A stretch of 64,000 nucleotides of DNA. Source: Caprimulgus europaeus (lineage: Eukaryota; Chordata; Aves; Caprimulgiformes; Caprimulgidae). The position numbers were made by a program, and so were the translations under genes. Of the stretch, positions 54,401 to 64,000 are shown in pieces (the first letter of the stretch is position 1; each line of letters opens with the position of its first letter). The stretch is taken from NCBI GenBank assembly GCA_907165065.1, contig OU015550.1:7439400-7503399 (forward strand). Reading direction: 5' to 3'. The notes beneath the pieces are model-generated. The model made no database searches, had not been told where the DNA came from, and saw only the letters and a program-made list of their open reading frames with translations.

Positions 54401-57400
54401 ATGGGGCTATAAGTGCGTGGGCGGTTGGAGAAAAGATCCAGCAGCAGCTTTCAAGCCTGGCTCCTTTGGCCTTGGAGCAGGCAGCGTTCATTCGCAGTTT
54501 CAGAGCCCTGCCGGGCTCTCTCGGCAGTGTGGTTCCCGGGGAACGAAAACGCTCCTGGCGAGCCAGGCAAAGGACTGAGGCCCGAGTTGAATGGGGCTAT
54601 AAGTGCGTGGGCGGTTGGAGAAAAGATCCAGCAGCAGCTTTCAAGCCTGGCTCCTTTGGCCTTGGAGCAGGCAGCGTTCATTCGCAGTTTCAGAGCCCTG
54701 CCGGGCTCTCTCGGCAGTGTGGCTCCCGGGGAACGAAAACGCTCCTGGCGAGCCAGGCAAAGGACTGAGGCCCGAGTTGAATGGGGCTATAAGTGCGTGG
54801 GCGGTTGGAGAAAAGATCCAGCAGCAGCTTTCAAGCCTGGCTCCTTTGGCCTTGGAGCAGGCAGCGTTCATTCGCAGTTTCAGAGCCCTGCCGGGCTCTC
54901 TCGGCAGTGTGGCTCCCGGGGAACGAAAACGCTCCTGGCGAGCCAGGCAAAGGACTGAGGCCCGAGTTGAATGGGGCTATAAGTGCGTGGGCGGTTGGAG
55001 AAAAGATCCAGCAGCAGCTTTCAAGCCTGGCTCCTTTGGCCTTGGAGCAGGCAGCGTTCATTCGCAGTTTCAGAGCCCTGCCGGGCTCTCTCGGCAGTGT
55101 GGCTCCCGGGGAACGAAAACGCTCCTGGCGAGCCAGGCAAAGGACTGAGGCCCGAGTTGAATGGGGCTATAAGTGCGTGGGCGGTTGGAGAAAAGATCCA
55201 GCAGCAGCTTTCAAGCCTGGCTCCTTTGGCCTTGGAGCAGGCAGCGTTCATTCGCAGTTTCAGAGCCCTGCCGGGCTCTCTCGGCAGTGTGGTTCCCGGG
55301 GAACGAAAACGCTCCTGGCGAGCCAGGCAAAGGACTGAGGCCCGAGTTGAATGGGGCTATAAGTGCGTGGGCGGTTGGAGAAAAGATCCAGCAGCAGCTT
55401 TCAAGCCTGGCTCCTTTGGCCTTGGAGCAGGCAGCGTTCATTCGCAGTTTCAGAGCCCTGCCGGGCTCTCTCGGCAGTGTGGCTCCCGGGGAACGAAAAC
55501 GCTCCTGGCGAGCCAGGCAAAGGACTGAGGCCCGAGTTGAATGGGGCTATAAGTGCGTGGGCGGTTGGAGAAAAGATCCAGCAGCAGCTTTCAAGCCTGG
55601 CTCCTTTGGCCTTGGAGCAGGCAGCGTTCATTCGCAGTTTCAGAGCCCTGCCGGGCTCTCTCGGCAGTGTGGTTCCCGGGGAACGAAAACGCTCCTGGCG
55701 AGCCAGGCAAAGGACTGAGGCCCGAGTTGAATGGGGCTATAAGTGCGTGGGCGGTTGGAGAAAAGATCCAGCAGCAGCTTTCAAGCCTGGCTCCTTTGGC
55801 CTTGGAGCAGGCAGCGTTCATTCGCAGTTTCAGAGCCCTGCCGGGCTCTCTCGGCAGTGTGGCTCCCGGGGAACGAAAACGCTCCTGGCGAGCCAGGCAA
55901 AGGACTGAGGCCCGAGTTGAATGGGGCTATAAGTGCGTGGGCGGTTGGAGAAAAGATCCAGCAGCAGCTTTCAAGCCTGGCTCCTTTGGCCTTGGAGCAG
56001 GCAGCGTTCATTCGCAGTTTCAGAGCCCTGCCGGGCTCTCTCGGCAGTGTGGCTCCCGGGGAGCAAAAAACGCTCCTGGCGAGCCAGGCAAAGGACTGAG
56101 GCCCGAGTTGAATGGGGCTATAAGTGCGTGGGCGGTTGGAGAAAAGATCCAGCAGCAGCTTTCAAGCCTGGCTCCTTTGGCCTTGGAGCAGGCAGCGTTC
56201 ATTCGCAGTTTCAGAGCCCTGCCGGGCTCTCTCGGCAGTGTGGTTCCCGGGGAACGAAAACGCTCCTGGCGAGCCAGGCAAAGGACTGAGGCCCGAGTTG
56301 AATGGGGCTATAAGTGCGTGGGCGGTTGGAGAAAAGATCCAGCAGCAGCTTTCAAGCCTGGCTCCTTTGGCCTTGGAGCAGGCAGCGTTCATTCGCAGTT
56401 TCAGAGCCCTGCCGGGCTCTCTCGGCAGTGTGGTTCCCGGGGAACGAAAACGCTCCTGGCGAGCCAGGCAAAGGACTGAGGCCCGAGTTGAATGGGGCTA
56501 TAAGTGCGTGGGCGGTTGGAGAAAAGATCCAGCAGCAGCTTTCAAGCCTGGCTCCTTTGGCCTTGGAGCAGGCAGCGTTCATTCGCAGTTTCAGAGCCCT
56601 GCCGGGCTCTCTCGGCAGTCTGGCTCCCGGGGAATGAATATGCTCCTGGCGAGCCAGGCAAAGCACTGAGGCCCGAGTTGAATGGGGCTATAAGTGCGTG
56701 GGCGGTTGGAGAAAAGATCCAGCAGCAGCTTTCAAGCCTGGCTCCTTTGGCCTTGGAGCAGGCAGTGTTCATTCGCAGTTTCAGAGCCCTGCCGGGCTCT
56801 CTCGGCAGTGTGGCTCCCGGGGAACGAAAACGCTCCTGGCAAGCCAGGCACAGGACTGAGGCCCGAGTTGAATGGGGCTATAAGTGCGTGGGCGGTTGGA
56901 GAAAAGATCCAGCAGCAGCTTTCAAGCCTGGCTCCTTTGGCCTTGGAGCAGGCAGCGTTCATTCGCAGTTTCAGAGCCCTGCCGGGCTCTCTCGGCAGTG
57001 TGGCTCCCGGGGAACGAAAACGCTCCTGGCGAGCCAGGCAAAGGACTGAGGCCCGAGTTGAATGGGGCTATAAGTGCGTGGGCGGTTGGAGAAAAGATCC
57101 AGCAGCAGCTTTCAAGCCTGGCTCCTTTGGCCTTGGAGCAGGCAGCGTTCATTCGCAGTTTCAGAGCCCTGCCGGGCTCTCTCGGCAGTGTGGTTCCGGG
57201 GAACGAAAACGCTCCTGGCGAGCCAGGCAAAGGACTGAGGCCCGAGTTGAATGGGGCTATAAGTGCGTGGGCGGTTGGAGAAAAGATCCAGCAGCAGCTT
57301 TCAAGCCTGGCTCCTTTGGCCTTGGAGCAGGCAGCGTTCATTCGCAGTTTCAGAGCCCTGCCGGGCTCTCTCGGCAGTGTGGCTCCCGGGGAACGAAAAC

Positions 57401-60400
57401 GCTCCTGGCGAGCCAGGCAAAGGACTGAGGCCCGAGTTGAATGGGGCTATAAGTGCGTGGGCGGTTGGAGAAAAGATCCAGCAGCAGCTTTCAAGCCTGG
57501 CTCCTTTGGCCTTGGAGCAGGCAGCGTTCATTCGCAGTTTCAGAGCCCTGCCGGGCTCTCTCGGCAGTGTGGTTCCCGGGGAACGAAAACGCTCCTGGCG
57601 AGCCAGGCAAAGGACTGAGGCCCGAGTTGAATGGGGCTATAAGTGCGTGGGCGGTTGGAGAAAAGATCCAGCAGCAGCTTTCAAGCCTGGCTCCTTTGGC
57701 CTTGGAGCAGGCAGCGTTCATTCGCAGTTTCAGAGCCCTGCCGGGCTCTCTCGGCAGTGTGGCTCCCGGGGAACGAAAACGCTCCTGGCGAGCCAGGCAA
57801 AGGACTGAGGCCCGAGTTGAATGGGGCTATAAGTGCGTGGGCGGTTGGAGAAAAGATCCAGCAGCAGCTTTCAAGCCTGGCTCCTTTGGCCTTGGAGCAG
57901 GCAGCGTTCATTCGCAGTTTCAGAGCCCTGCCGGGCTCTCTCGGCAGTGTGGCTCCCGGGGAACGAAAACGCTCCTGGCGAGCCAGGCAAAGGACTGAGG
58001 CCCGAGTTGAATGGGGCTATAAGTGCGTGGACGGTTGGAGAAAAGATCCAGCAGCAGCTTTCAAGCCTGGCTCCTTTGGCCTTGGAGCAGGCAGCGTTCA
58101 TTCGCCGTTTCAGAGCCCTGCCGGGCTCTCTCGGCAGTGTGGCTCCCGGGGAACGCAAACGCTCCTGGCAAGCCAGGCAAAGCACTGAGGCCCGAGTTGA
58201 ATGGGGCTATAAGTGCGTGGGCGGTTGGAGAAAAGTTCCAGCAGCAGCTTTCAAGCCTGGCTCCTTTGGCCTTGGAGCAGGCAGCGTTCATTCGCAGTTT
58301 CAGAGCCCTGCCGGGCTCTCTCGGCAGTGTGGTTCCCGGGGAACGAAAACGCTCCTGGCGAGCCAGGCAAAGGACTGAGGCCCGAGTTTAATGGGGCTAT
58401 AAGTGCGTGGGCGGTTGGAGAAGATCCAGCAGCAGCTTTCAAGCCTGGCTCCTTTGGCCTTGGAGCAGGCAGCGTTCATTCGCAGTTTCAGAGCCCTGCC
58501 GGGCTCTCTCGGCAGTGCGGCTCCCGGGGAACGAAAACGCTCCTGGCGAGCCAGGCAAAGGACTGAGGCCCTTAGTTGAATGGGGCTATAAGTGCGTGGG
58601 CGGTTGGAGAAAAGGTCCAGCAGCAGCTTTCAAGCCTGGCTCCTTTGGCCTTGGAGCAGGCAGCGTTCATTCGCAGTTTCAGAGCCCTGCCGGGCTCTCT
58701 CGGCAGTGTGGTTCCCGGGGAACGAAAACGCTCCTGGCGAGCCAGGCAAAGTACTGAGGCCCGAGTTGAATGGGGTTATAAGTGCGTGGGCGGTTGGAGA
58801 AAAGATCCAGCAGCAGCTTTCAAGCCTGGCTCCTTTGGCCTTGGAGCAGGCAGCGTTCATTCGCAGTTTCAGAGCCCTGCCGGACTCTCTCGGCAGTTTG
58901 GCTCCCGGGGAACGAAAATGCTCCTGGCGAGCCAGGCAAAGGACTGAGGCCCGAGTTGAATGGGGCTATAAGTGCGTGGGCGGTTGGAGAAAAGATCCAG
59001 CAGCAGCTTTCAAGCCTGGCTCCTTTGGCCTTGGAGCAGGCAGCGTTCATTCGCAGTTTCAGAGCCCTGCCGGACTCTCTCGGCAGTGTGGATCCCGGGG
59101 AACGAAAACGCTCCTGGCGAGCCAGGCAAAGGACTGAGGCCCGAGTTGAATGGGGCTATAAGTGCGTGGGCGGTTGGAGAAAAGATCCAGCAGCAGCTTT
59201 CAAGCTGGCTCCTTTGGCCTTGGAGCAGGCAGCGTTCATTCGCAGTTTCAGAGCCCTGCCGGACTCTCTCGGCAGTGTGGTTCCCGGGGAACGAAAACGC
59301 TCCTGGCGAGCCAGGCAAAGTACTGAGGCCCGAGTTGAATGGGGCTATAAGTGCGTGGGCGGTTGGAGAAAAGATCCAGCAGCAGCTTTCAAGCCTGGCT
59401 CCTTTGGCCTTGGAGCAGGCAGCGTTCATTCGCAGTTTCAGAGCCCTGCCGGGCTCTCTCGGCAGTCTGGCTCCCGGGGAATGAAAACGCTCCTGGCAAG
59501 CCAGGCAAAGGACTGAGGCCCGAGTTGAATGGGGCTATAAGTGCGTGGGCGGTTGGAGAAAAGATCCAGCAGCAGCTTTCAAGCCTGGCTCCTTTGGCCT
59601 TGGAGCAGGCAGTGTTCATTCGCAGTTTCAGAGCCCTGCCGGGCTCTCTCGGCAGTGTGGTTCCCGGGGAACGAAAACGCTCCTGGCGAGCCAGGCAAAG
59701 GACTGAGGCCCGAGTTGAATGGGGCTATAAGTGCTGTGGGCGGTTGGAGAAAAGATCCAGCAGCAGCTTCAAGCCTGGCTCCTTTGGCCTTGGAGCAGGC
59801 AGCGTTCATTCGCAGTTTCAGAGCCCTGCCGGGCTCTCTCGGCAGTGTGGTTCCCGGGGAACGCAAACGCTCCTGGCGAGCCAGGCAAAGGACTGAGGCC
59901 CGAGTTGAATGGGGCTATAAGTGCGTGGGCGGTTGGAGAAAAGATCCAGCAGCAGCTTTCAAGCCTGGCTCCTTTGGCCTTGGAGCAGGCAGCGTTCATT
60001 CGCAGTTTCATAGCCCTGCCGGGCTCTCTCGGCAGTGTGGTTCCCGGGGAACGAAAACGCTCCTGGCGAGCCAGGCAAAGGACTGAGGCCCGAGTTGAAT
60101 GGGGCTATAAGTGCGTGGGCGGTTGGAGAAAAGATCTAGCAGCAGCTTTCAAGCCTGGCTCCTTTGGCCTTGGAGCAGGCAGCGTTCATTTGCAGTTTCA
60201 GAGCCCTGCCGGGCTCTCTCGGCAGTGTGGTTCCCGGGGAACGAAAACGCTCCGGGTGAGCCAGGCACAGGACTGAGGCCCGAGTTGAATGGGGCTATAA
60301 GTGCGTGGGCGGTTGGAGAAAAGATCCAGCAGCAGCTTTCAAGCCTGGCTCCTTTGGCCTTGGAGCAGGCAGCGTTCATTCGCAGTTTCAGAGCCCTGCC

Positions 60401-61008
60401 GGACTCTCTCGGCAGTGTGGCTCCCGGGGAATGAAAACGCTCCTGGTGAGCCAGGCAAAGGACTGAGGCCCGAGTTGAATGGGGCTATAAGTGCGTGGGC
60501 GGTTGGAGAAAAGATCCAGCAGCAGCTTTCAAGCCTGGCTCCTTTGGCCTTGGAGCAGGCAGCGTTCATTCGCAGTTTCAGAGCCCTGCGGGGCTCTCTC
60601 GGCACTGTGGTTCCCGGGGAACGAAAACGCTTCTGGCAAGCCAGGCAAAGGACTGAGGCCCGAGTTGAATGGGGCTATAAGTGCGTGGGCGGTTGGAGAA
60701 AAGATCCAGCAGCAGCTTTCAAGCCTGGCTCCTTTGGCCTTGGAGCAGGCAGCGTTCATTCGCAGTTTCAGAGCCCTGGCGGGCTCTCTCGGCAGTGTGG
60801 TTCCCGGGGAACAAAAACGCTCCTGGCGAGCCAGGCAAAGGACTGAGGCCCGAGTTGAATGGGGCTATAAGAGCGTGGGCGGTTGGAGAAAAGATCCAGC
60901 AGCAGCTTTCAAGCCTGGCTCCTTTGGCCTTGGAGCAGGCAGCGTTCATTCGCAGTTTCAGAGCCCTGGCGGGCTCTCTCGGCAGTGTGGCTCCCGGGGA
61001 ACGCAACT
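45466..61008 (+). repeat. Large 190-bp satellite array, about 82 monomers
   Basis: The monomer runs CGAGTTGAATGGGGCTATAA / GTGCGTGGGCGGTTGGAGAA / AAGATCCAGCAGCAGCTTTC / AAGCCTGGCTCCTTTGGCCT / TGGAGCAGGCAGCGTTCATT / CGCAGTTTCAGAGCCCTGCC / GGGCTCTCTCGGCAGTGTGG / TTCCCGGGGAACGAAAACGC / TCCTGGCGAGCCAGGCAAAG / GACTGAGGCC, exactly 190 bases. Monomers are nearly identical in the first 6 kb. Substitutions rise towards the right end, and small indels cluster at 51.9-54.2 and 58.4-59.8 kb. It has 11 CpGs per monomer and so is not CpG-depleted. As 190 is not a multiple of three, open frames of 181 codons recur every unit in shifting frames on both strands and are not genes. The 191-bp zebra finch satellite Tgut191A has nearly the same unit length, but I cannot compare sequences. 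Confidence 0.98.
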
Positions 61009-61785
61009 CCTGAAGTTCCTACGGGTAACCCTAGTTCTGGGGTGCAACCTTAAATCCACTCCTAAAGTCCCTAGGCGTAACCCTACTTCCAGGATGGAAT
61101 CTTAATTACACTCCAGAAGTCCCAAGGGGTATTTCATCTTCCCTGGTGGAATCCTAATTGCACTTGGGAAGTCACTCAGGGTAACCCTACTTCCAGGGTG
61201 GGACCCTGATTCCACTCCCAAAGTCCCTAGTGGTAACCCTACTTCCAGGACAGAACGCTAAATCCACACTGGAAGTCCCTGGGGATGTTCCTAATTGCGG
61301 GGTGGAACCCTACATCTAAAAGGTAAGTCCCTAGGGGTAAACCTACATTCGAGGACGGAACCCTAATTCCACTCCTGAGCTCCCTAGGTGTATCCTAACG
61401 TCCGTGGCGGAACACTTATTCCACATTGGAAGTCCCTTGGGGTAACCCAACTTCCCGGGCGGAACCCTAAGTCCACTCTCGAAGTCCCTGGGGATAACCT
61501 TTCTTTTTGCGCTGAACCCTAATTCCACTCCCGAAGTCCCTAGGGGTAACCCTGCTTCTGAAGCGGAACCTTAATTCCACTCCTGAAGTCCCTAGAGGTG
61601 TCCCAACTTCTGGGGCGGAACCCTAATTCCACTCCCAAAGTTGCTAGGGGCAACCCTACTTCCAGGATGGAACCCTACTTCCACTCCCAAGTCCCTAGGG
61701 CTACCTCTACTTCCGGGGCGGAACCTTAATTCCACTCCCGAAGTCCCTGGGGGTACCCCAAATTCCAGGGAGGAACAAAAGTTCT
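61009..61785 (-). repeat. Macro-unit 3, left arm: 52-bp repeat, CCCTAA orientation
   Basis: It starts at the same junction (GGGAACGCAACTCCTGAAGT) as macro-unit 2 does after the short array. It keeps the two-unit insertion with CTTTCTTTTTGCGCTGAACC but lacks one or more units further right (near 61,570). Confidence 0.9.
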
Positions 61786-61985
61786 GCCCCGGAACTAAAG
61801 TTCTGGCTCACTAGTTCCAGCCGGACCCATTTCGGTGACGGCAGCGAAACCAAAGTTCCGGCTCACTAGTTCCAGCCGGACCCATTTCGGTGACGGCAGC
61901 GGAACCAAAGTTCCGGCTCACTAGTTCCAGCCGGACCCATTTCGGTGACGGCAGCGAAACCAAAGTTCCGGCTCACTGGTTCCGA
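61786..61985 (+). repeat. Macro-unit 3, centre: 55-bp minisatellite, about 3 full copies
   Basis: Starts lie near 61,793, 61,848, 61,903 and 61,958, with GAAACC replacing GGAACC in two copies. Copy numbers across the macro-units are therefore about 4, 8 and 3. Confidence 0.93.
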
Positions 61986-62180
61986 TCGGACTGGAGGGGG
62001 GTTTTTTGCTCTTTTTTTTAATATATTTTTTTTCCGCATTATTTTTCCCTTTTTTTTTCTTTTTTAATTTTATTCCTTTTTTTATTTTTCTAAATTTTAA
62101 AAACATTTTTTCTTTTTTCTTCTTTTGTTATTCCTTTTGGTTTTTTTTTTTTTTTTTCCTTTTTTTGTTTTTTTTTTTAT
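61986..62180 (+). repeat. Macro-unit 3, T-rich spacer
   Basis: Same T-rich segment as in the other macro-units, slightly longer through T-run expansion. Confidence 0.9.
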
Positions 62181-62412
62181 GACTTTTGGAGTGGAATTGC
62201 GGTTCTGCCCCACACATAGGGGTACCCTCAGGGACTTCCAGTGTGGAATTAGGGTTCCACCTTACACCTCAGAGTACCCCGAGGGATGTTTGCTCTGGAA
62301 TTAGGGGGTTTATTTTTCCTTGAACTAGGGGTACTCGCAGGGACTTCCAGGCTACAATTAGGGTTCCACACCAAAACCAGGGGTACTCCAAAGGACTTTT
62401 GGTGTGGAACCA
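62181..62412 (+). repeat. Macro-unit 3, right arm, internally deleted
   Basis: Only about four units remain. The first one and a half match the start of the other right arms. After GTGTGGAATTAGGGTTCC the sequence jumps to the end of the arm (CACCTCAGAGTACCCCGAGG, equivalent to about 45,165). About 1.66 kb has been removed with the repeat register kept, as expected from unequal exchange within the arm. Confidence 0.9.
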
Positions 62413-62620
62413 GGGTCTCTGTTTGCAACCATCTCTCGTTTGCAACATCTCATTTTTTGTCTCCTTGTCCCACATTTCTTCTCTTTGTCCCTCTGTCTTT
62501 CCTCCTGCTTTCCTCTTCTCTCTTTTTCCTTTGGTCCTGCTGCCTTTGGGCTTCTGTGAGGCTGGGTTGATGGTTCCCCAATCTTGACTGGCTCCAGCAG
62601 TGGGTTGGGGCAGCTCCAGG
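62413..62620 (+). repeat. Macro-unit 3, pyrimidine tail
   Basis: It is homologous to 41,286-41,480, including TTGACTGGCTCCAGCAGTGG. Unlike the other two copies it is not followed by 190-bp satellite but by other sequence. Confidence 0.85.
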
Positions 62621-63150
62621 TGGGACTCGTCAGGTGATGATGGGGCTGAGCCAAGAGTTGACAAAGGCTGGAGTGGGGATGGGCTGGATCAGCCCCAGGT
62701 GGGACTCGTGAGGCTGAGGTGTTCCTGGGGCTGCCTGAACAGGTCTTTCCCTGCTGAGCAGGGGAAGGAAGGGGCTTCCACAGGCAGCTGTCTCCAGCCA
62801 GGAATAGCCGGTCTCAGCACTGAGGAAGGATCCATCCCTGAAAGAGCCCACCACCAGCACATGATGCCAGGAGGAAGAGGCAGAGAGAGAAGCTTTGGAG
62901 CAGCATAGGTCTTCTGCTGGCTTCAGGAGCTGTGGTGAGTCCTTTAGTCCTTGGCCACTTGGATTTATCTCTTTCTTCTTCACAGACAATTCCTTCCTCA
63001 GGCTTTCTCTGTGCCCCAGAGCTCTCTTCCCTTCCCCTCTGCCATGTCAGATGCCTCTATTTGGTGCCCTGAGGACACCCGTACATTGCTGGGACATCTT
63101 CTTGAGTTTCACAGTGTCCCAGAGCCACTTTCTGCCTTTCAACCTTGTCC
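62621..63150. other. Non-satellite spacer
   Basis: A short direct repeat of CAGCYCCAGGTGGGACTCGT occurs near 62,609 and 62,691. The rest is unique-looking. Plus-strand open frames (62,600-62,908 and 62,895-63,398) have no recognisable domain. The segment AGCTGTGGTGAGTCC near 62,930 resembles a splice donor, but no exon context supports it. Confidence 0.45.
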
Positions 63151-63590
63151 AGATGGGGTGTGGTGCAAAGCTGTATGGTGCCGCCAGATGCTGTGGAAGG
63201 TTACACAAAGTTATTGGGACCTTGTACGAAGCCATAGCATGTTGCACAAAGCTGTGGAGGGTTGCCAGATGCTATGGGGTGTTGTCAGAGTCCAAGGAAC
63301 TTTGTATGGCACAATGTCAGGTGCTTAGCAAGTGGCTGTATGATGTTGCACGAAGCTGTAGGCAGTGGTATGGGATCGTAGGGGGTTGCCAAAGGTAGAG
63401 AGGCCTTGCACGAGGCTATAGGGAAACCATCTGAAGAGATAGGGAGTGGCATAGAGCTGTAAGGCAAAGCAAGATGCCATGGAAAGTGGATAGACTCTGT
63501 AGCATGTTACAGGGGACCGTGAATATGGAAAGAGGTCGTAGGGATATTGCACAAGGTTGTAGAAGGTTACACGATGCCAAGGGGAACTGG
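63151..63590 (+). repeat. Degenerate minisatellite with unit of about 20 bases
   Basis: Repeated phrases such as TTGCACAAAGCTGTGGAGGG, TTGCCAGATGCTATGGGGTG, TTGCACGAAGCTGTAGGCAG and TTGCACGAGGCTATAGGG recur roughly every 20 bases, heavily diverged. Frames on both strands are open through it by composition. Confidence 0.7.
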
Positions 63591-63740
63591 GACTTTCTAC
63601 AAATGCTGAAGAACACCTCGAGGTTCTGAAGTGTTGAACACAGACTTGCAAAGAATTGATGAGGAGAATTTCAGCCCTTAAGAGAACCAATGATACAGAC
63701 TGGCAAGGCAGAGTACCAAAACAAAAGTTGTATGAGTGCA
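63591..63740 (+). other. Short unique spacer before the diverged monomer
   Basis: Nothing recognisable beyond an open frame that continues into the diverged 190-bp monomer. Confidence 0.5.
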
Positions 63741-63865
63741 AGAATGTGCTGGCAGATGGAGAAAAGATCCAGCAACAGATTTTCCCCCTGGCTCGTTCTG
63801 CCTTTGAGCAAGAAGCATTTCTTTGCAGTTTCAGAGCCGTGTTGGGTTGACGGGCATTTTGGTTC
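63741..63865 (+). repeat. Highly diverged, truncated 190-bp satellite monomer
   Basis: GATGGAGAAAAGATCCAGCA, GGCTCGTTCTGCCTTTGAGC and TTTGCAGTTTCAGAGCC align in order with monomer positions about 32-115. The remaining match is roughly 75% by eye. It lacks the TATA/EGR1-type part. Its frame reads GEKIQQQIFPLARSAFEQEA, compared with GEKIQQQLSSLAPLALEQAA in the array. It is an outlier far older than the array monomers. Confidence 0.8.
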
Positions 63866-63870
63866 CTAAT

Positions 63871-64000
63871 GATTTTAGGGTTTCGCCCCAGAAGTATTGA
63901 TACTCTTAGGGACTTTGGGAGTGGCAGTAGGGTTCCACCCCGGAAGTAGGGGTACTGCTAGGGACTTTGGGAATAGAATTAGGGTTCTGCTCTAGAAGTT
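63871..64000 (+). repeat. Start of a further 52-bp repeat block, TTAGGG orientation
   Basis: GGGTTTCGCCCCAGAAGTAT and the following units match the interior of the right arms (about 40,048 and 44,091), with small changes. The block continues beyond the window, so the macro-satellite domain is larger than what is seen here. The join to the diverged monomer is in mid-arm and lacks the left arm and centre. Confidence 0.88.

Noticed and set aside
45466-61008. CENP-B box in the 190-bp monomer
   Set aside because: CCCGGGGAACGAA has CCCG and CGAA half-sites, but the spacing is 5 rather than 7 bases and the other strand site TTCGCAGTTTC lacks the required A and CGGG. It does not fit the consensus.
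45490-61105. Dozens of 181- to 308-codon open frames on the plus strand and 76- to 190-codon frames on the minus strand
   Set aside because: They recur every 190 bases in shifting frames on both strands. The monomer length is not a multiple of three, and no start or splice context is conserved. They are products of the tandem repeat.
62895-63398. 167-codon plus-strand gene next to the satellite domain
   Set aside because: Half of it lies in a degenerate 20-base repeat, overlapping frames are open on both strands, and no domain is visible.

Overview
The window reads as vertebrate nuclear DNA, most likely from a bird. Three things support this. There is a CR1-type LINE 3' end near 13.65 kb. 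There is an ERVL-type provirus whose LTR begins TGTCCTGGTTTTTAGCTG, the form I associate with avian ERVL LTRs. Candidate genes are split into short exons with vertebrate-style splice sites, long T-rich introns and CpG islands. I see no bacterial-style genes, rRNA, tRNA or CRISPR array. Almost all long open frames here are by-products of tandem repeats.

Layout. (1) 1-12.6 kb is AT-rich and gene-poor. It holds a candidate pair of 3'-terminal coding exons at 2.4-2.9 kb and an (AAAAG)n microsatellite at 9.3 kb. (2) 12.6-15.5 kb has a CpG-rich segment, two candidate exons, a CR1 relic and a frameshifted, polyA-tailed pseudogene of a single-pass membrane protein. (3) 16.0-34.6 kb carries two diverged copies of one unidentified gene, A (16.0-23.1 kb) and B (about 24.1-34.6 kb). 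Both share a CpG/NRF1-type promoter, exon 1, three internal exons of identical length and a 2.5-kb pyrimidine-rich minisatellite. In copy B a 34-unit, 102-bp GC-rich satellite separates the promoter motifs from exon 1. (4) 34.7-37.7 kb is a broken ERVL provirus. (5) 38.2-64 kb is a composite satellite domain. A macro-unit consists of a 52-bp repeat in one orientation, a 55-bp minisatellite, a T-rich spacer, the same 52-bp repeat inverted, and a pyrimidine tail. Macro-units alternate with arrays of a 190-bp satellite: about 2.5 copies at 41.5 kb and about 82 copies at 45.5-61.0 kb. A single very diverged monomer lies near 63.8 kb.

The most noteworthy structures are these: the inverted macro-satellite and its 4,043-bp duplication; the 190-bp satellite, whose typical monomer has a TATA-like motif, an exact EGR1-consensus 9-mer and a short hairpin; the alternating NRF1 and X-box-like motif array at 23.6-24.3 kb; and the 102-bp satellite expanded between promoter and first exon with a visible 12-unit internal duplication. 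All motif and exon calls were made by eye. Gene names are withheld where I do not recognise the protein.
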